From Membranipora membranacea (lineage: Eukaryota; Bryozoa; Gymnolaemata; Cheilostomatida; Membraniporidae), in contig OU612067.1 in the NCBI GenBank assembly GCA_914767715.1, positions 10,542,001 through 10,606,000 of the forward strand: a stretch of 64,000 nt of DNA. The letters are read 5' to 3'. A program made the position numbers and the translations under genes. Of this stretch, positions 60,501 through 64,000 are shown piece by piece. The notes below the pieces were generated by a model. The model was not told where the DNA came from, did not search any database, and worked only from the letters and a program-made list of their open reading frames with translations. Numbering within the stretch: position 1 is the first letter of the stretch; the number at the start of each line of letters is the position of its first letter.

Positions 60501-62090
60501 TGTTGTAATAGCAGTAGTCATAGCGGTGCTGATGGTGTTCAAACAACGTCAGCAAAAAGCAAAGTCAGTTCCTAGTCAAGGGCTATAAGAACTCTAAAAT
60601 TATAAGAAATCGACATTGACTGTTGGTATTGTTAAGTCATTGCATCTTATACCAGTTAACATCAGTCTATACGAGTTTAGCTAGCAAAAGAATCGATCAT
60701 ATAAAGTCGCTCTGCCTCTACTTGTTTCACAGCATGTTGTTGTTGCCATTTAAACAATAAATATAAAGAAAATATTTATATGTTCACAGTTAAAACAAAC
60801 TCTGGTAATTGATTGTGTGATAGAGTTTGCAAATTTATCTGCTAAAACTATATGATTATTTTAAAGCGTACCATCAAAGAGCGGACCAACTTATGAGGAA
60901 TCTGCTGCGAACGTTCCCCAAGTCCGGATGTCAGCATTATCTTCATATCCAGGTACATTTTCTGCCAATTATTATTTTCATTTTTATACTCTTTTAAGTT
61001 TTCATTACATACTTACTTACCAGCTTTGGTTTGTACTCAGAACAAGTATTCTTGCTCTGGTGATATGAATATATTCAAAATTATCAAAATTATGTTGGTG
61101 TCTCCCTTCCCGACGTTATCCAACATCGCTTTACCACCAGTTAGGGCCCATATTTATGTACTTATATATCGACAGAGTATCTGTATCTGATCTACTGATC
61201 AGGTGTTATATATCATCTTCTCCTACATCAATATTTTTGTCTAACAAGCTTCACATTGGGTATTCTCTTGTATCATATTTTATGCTCAAGAGGTCTGTCA
61301 TGAAAGGCGAAAGCCTTTGCAATGTTGTTACTGTGAATGAATTTTTGTCTTTACAGATACAGATGACTACTATGATATGCCTGAGACAGCAGGAACCACT
61401 CACAGAGCTGCACTCTCCCAGAATGGGGGGCATAACTCTGCATGGGCAGGTGCTTGTGAGGCAGACTATGGCATCGCTCAGCAGGTCGATGCAGGTGCTA
61501 TGCATCACTTAGATGAGGATTCAGGAACAGATAACTCTGAGTATACACTAGCTGAGGAAGTAAACCCTAACGAAACAACCGGAAGTACAGAGGCTTATGG
61601 GAAAGAAACCGGAAATGAAGATGACTATCAGCTGGCTGACTCAACAACTGAAAATTACGCTAACATTGAATCTATTCACAGGTAGTTTTGTAACCTAGTA
61701 TTAGGGTCAGGTGGTCTAGGTTCAGCACTTACCAGATAACCAGGCCAATTTTCTGACCTATTTAAAATTGTTAAATCTATCTTCCAATCCTGATTTGTAC
61801 ATCTTCACTTTTTCTTATTTGGGGAACCAGAAACAAAAAAAGTAGCCGCATGACATGGGTTATCTTAATTAAGGTTATCAATTGGAAATATTGACTATTG
61901 TTCCTTTGTTGGTTTCCACCAAGTTGACTAAATATGATTGAGAGTATTTTATTCCAATTATTACAGAGCTGAACAAGAGAAGGGTATTGAAGAGGAATAC
62001 TCCTCAGTACTCATGGCAACAAAAACCAGGAAGACAACAGGTGACCCTGGAGTTACAGAGCTTGTGGATAATGAACTGTATGGTACTTAG
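51530..62090 (+). CDS. Locus E: intact FN2-CUB-4Cys-CUB type I receptor, beta tail (705 aa)
   Basis: Ten exons: 51530-51593, 52351-52512, 52835-53218, 53659-53874, 59095-59493, 59728-59934, 60413-60563, 60867-60952, 61357-61681, 61967-62090; GT-AG borders; sum 2118 nt, open throughout. Signal peptide 1-21; FN2 22-75; CUB1 76-203; four-Cys module 204-275 (NCD, AEC, YCD, SACF); CUB2 276-408, where the first Cys of the usual pair is Tyr (GYLYDYL), leaving one free Cys; stalk 409-477; TM about 495-520 then KQRQQKAK; tail 521-705 with eleven tyrosines: TYEES, DYYDM (YxxM, PI3K-type), DYGIA, EYTLA, DYQLA, NYANI (YxN, Grb2-type), EYSSV, LYGT. A polyadenylation-like AATAAA is at about 62239. A 4.4-kb element sits in the intron after the four-Cys exon. 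Ligand unknown. Confidence 0.93.
53907..54115 (+). repeat. Minisatellite arm, left (AAAGTCCCAAAGACC units)
   Basis: Tandem units of about 29 bp built from CCAAAGTACCATGAACAAAG and variants. Complement of the right arm. Open frames through it on either strand are repeat artefacts. Confidence 0.9.
55434..55864 (+). mobile_element. Truncated LINE fragment (RT C-terminal end)
   Basis: The translation holds KSDKERLERLQNCAL and, after a one-base shift, ILPYIEDYDQRLKALQLTEL and KLSLNPNHPPHKYF, the pattern at the C-terminus of many invertebrate LINE polymerases. The 3' end is an AATTAAATT-type tract near 55845-55864. Decayed and inside the larger element of locus E. Confidence 0.7.
58040..58305 (-). 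repeat. Minisatellite arm, right (GGGACTTTGGTCTTTGG units)
   Basis: Complementary to 53907-54115. All three forward frames stay open over it for 100 or more codons, giving W/G/L/F-rich products; these are not genes. Confidence 0.9.
58444..58585. repeat. Hairpin-forming inverted repeat (MITE-like)
   Basis: GTGTTGTGAGACACGTGGCA at 58444 continues to GAGAC at 58478. Its near-complement is 58551-58585. The arms are about 35 bp with a loop of about 72 bp. In the intron before CUB2 of locus E, about 110 bp outside the large element. Confidence 0.7.
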
Positions 62091-64000
62091 GTAGCAGTCA
62101 AGCATCTAAAATTTTGATAATCTGAAAACTGAAAAGTTTGAATGATATGGGATGAACATATGGTTGTGCCCCCTCACAAACTGGACAGATAATTCCAAAA
62201 CTGTCATGTTATAATAATTATGTCATACTTTTAACCGAAATAAATAGTGCTTACTTAGTGAAACTTAAATATAAAATTCTACTTTTTATTGATACGTACT
62301 GTTTTGTAGACTTGAAACCTTCAGGCCCTCTGTCTTCATCATAACATGATGAAATCTGTTGAAAACCAACATACTGAGTCTGAAATTTTCCATTCTCCCT
62401 GCTTTGGGCAATCATATATATAATTCTGGCTAAAATAGTTGCAGAACAACTTACCCAGATCACAATGTGGAAATAAGTTGGCGTCAGTTTCACAGGTTCA
62501 ATAATTTCCGAACACTAGCCTACCTTGAGAGACAAGTGATGATGATTTTAACCTCAAATCTGTTTAAAACTAACACCTTCTGTCATATTCCGTTTGTTAG
62601 AAGCACAAATAAAAACAATTCCAGTGTTTTCAAGTTTGAATCAAAGTTTTGAATCCCATTATTTTGTTTGTATTTTAAATGCTAAGACCACTTAGCTTAT
62701 GTTGTTAAAAGCGGAAAGCGGAAAGCTTTTAAGATCTGAGAATAATTGTGTTTGCTAATTAGCTACCCAATTATGATGTGTTCCCCTACTGAGGTTTAAT
62801 GGATCTCAGAAACTTTATCTTTTAAATAAAAATACTATAGAGACTTGCTTGGATTTTATCATGCATCCACACAGAACAACTGATAAATATTCTTTTCTAC
62901 AATTATCAAACTGCCATATCATGGTTCAACCAGATAATCAGAGACAAGGTTGCTGGGAAAATCTACCCACCATATGGATACAGCAACAAAACCAGATCAG
63001 GACCTGGACGCAGCTCTCCCACATACCAAAAAGTTGACAGACCCTCAATAAACCCAACTGTGATAGCACGCAGTGGTCAGGCTAAGGTGATAACTAGCTG
63101 ATAGTCCCAGATAACTATAGATCTTTCAGCAGGGATATATCCGGTGGGAAAACATAAATTCACATCGGCTGGGTTATCTTTTATAAGGAAGTAGGTATTG
63201 AAGGTGATGACCCACAAATTGTCAGATAGTAGAGTTAATGGTATAAAGGTCTTGGTTGAGACTTGGATTCCGTTTTTGATAGCTTCACAAAACAGCAGGT
63301 CGTTCTCTATTCTGCATCATAAGTGGGAGAACACAGCGATCTGCGCATTTGACAGGCCAAGACAAAATTCCTTGCCCTCTATAGCAAAGGAGATTACAAG
63401 AGTAAATAAGATATTTATAGGGGTTTCAATGTTTTAGTGTACTGTACTTTCCTTTTAAAAAGAGCATTCATATTAATTTTAACAACGGGGATAACTCATT
63501 GTCAAGGGTTGTCCCCTTATTTTTCGGAGGAGACAACCTTTGGATGTGGTATAACAGGTAAAGTTTCACTGCCTGTGTTTCAAAATGAGGAGAGGTCTAG
63601 TTTAGTTACCGGCTGTCCATTGGTATCTTTCTTACGTTCCAAAACAGGTGGCCTTCCCGAGGTAATGTAGTAAGCAAAACATAGTTTTCAGCTTATAACA
63701 TGAACTCTATTCCGATCTACAAATTTTGTATTTATCACACTGACTCCCAATTTGTCGAAGAAAGATTAATACCTGACCTGTCCCTGTACGCTGCTGTCAT
63801 CAACCCTGAAGCAACAACTCCCTCACTAGCAAAAAGAGGTAAGACTAATTTTGTACGCATTCATGGCTAAGCTATCATGAGTAAGGTGAATGCCCTGCTT
63901 GGGTGATTACAAGGCATGATGACTTAACATATTGCTCCTATATAGTGCAAACTAGGAAACACCATTTCCTCCTTTGCTGATCCTTGGCGTCAATCGGTAG
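62091..64000 (+). other. 3' flank of locus E and 5' flank of a next receptor gene beyond the window
   Basis: No exon seen. From about 62700 the blocks of the B/D flank recur: about 62930-63160 (matching 42022-42260), the inverted-repeat motif at 63508, and 63840-64000 (CTAGGAAACACCATTTCCTC, matching 35027-35046). In locus C the last shared block lies about 430 bp before the ATG, so a next alpha-type gene probably starts near position 64430. Confidence 0.55.
63508..63537 (+). promoter_or_regulatory. Conserved inverted-repeat motif (copy 4, before next gene)
   Basis: GTTGTCCCC, T-rich loop, GGAGGAGACAAC; complementary arms GTTGTC/GACAAC, as in copies at 4923, 40384 and 43502. Confidence 0.4.

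Overview
The window is animal (invertebrate) genomic DNA: AT-rich, intron-rich, with GT-AG introns, many microsatellites and layers of transposable elements. I cannot name the species from sequence alone; a marine invertebrate such as a mollusc or other lophotrochozoan is only a guess.

The main content is a head-to-tail array, all on the + strand, of one family of putative cell-surface receptors. The full architecture has ten coding exons: signal peptide, fibronectin type II (FN2) module, CUB domain, an unrecognised four-cysteine module, second CUB domain, Thr/Ser-rich mucin-like stalk, transmembrane helix, and a three-exon cytoplasmic tail full of tyrosine motifs. Six loci are present: A (1-3958, 5'-cut pseudogene), B (5809-24789, lacks the four-Cys and second CUB exons, first CUB exon split by an insertion), A' (30199-34680, pseudogene, recent duplicate of A), C (35493-39423, pseudogene), D (44382-49466, intact, 655 aa) and E (51530-62090, intact, 705 aa). 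Sequence at 63830-64000 matches the 5' flank of the other genes, so a seventh locus probably starts about 0.4 kb past the window.

Two non-homologous tail types exist. Alpha tails (B, C, D) carry a YTSA...HIYxSA module twice, with an ITAM/ITIM-like exon between. Beta tails (A, A', E) carry YYDM, YTLA, YQLA, YANI and YSSV motifs. The tail types go with different 5' flanks, and the loci read beta-alpha-beta-alpha-alpha-beta-(next), as if a two-gene unit had been duplicated. This looks like a paired-receptor system (immune or self/non-self recognition are candidate roles; this is inference).

Mobile DNA fills the introns. Gene B holds an 11.1-kb Gypsy LTR retrotransposon (9436-20530, minus strand, GTTTT target duplication) with an extra zinc-knuckle ORF, itself split by a 3.5-kb foldback element (12386-15850). 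It also holds a 2.46-kb palindrome (20936-23397) and a 1.28-kb terminal-inverted-repeat insertion inside the CUB exon (6919-8202). Gene E has a 4.4-kb element with inverted minisatellite arms and a perfect 9-bp target duplication (53890-58320). Two truncated LINEs and several tRNA-derived SINE-like copies are also present.
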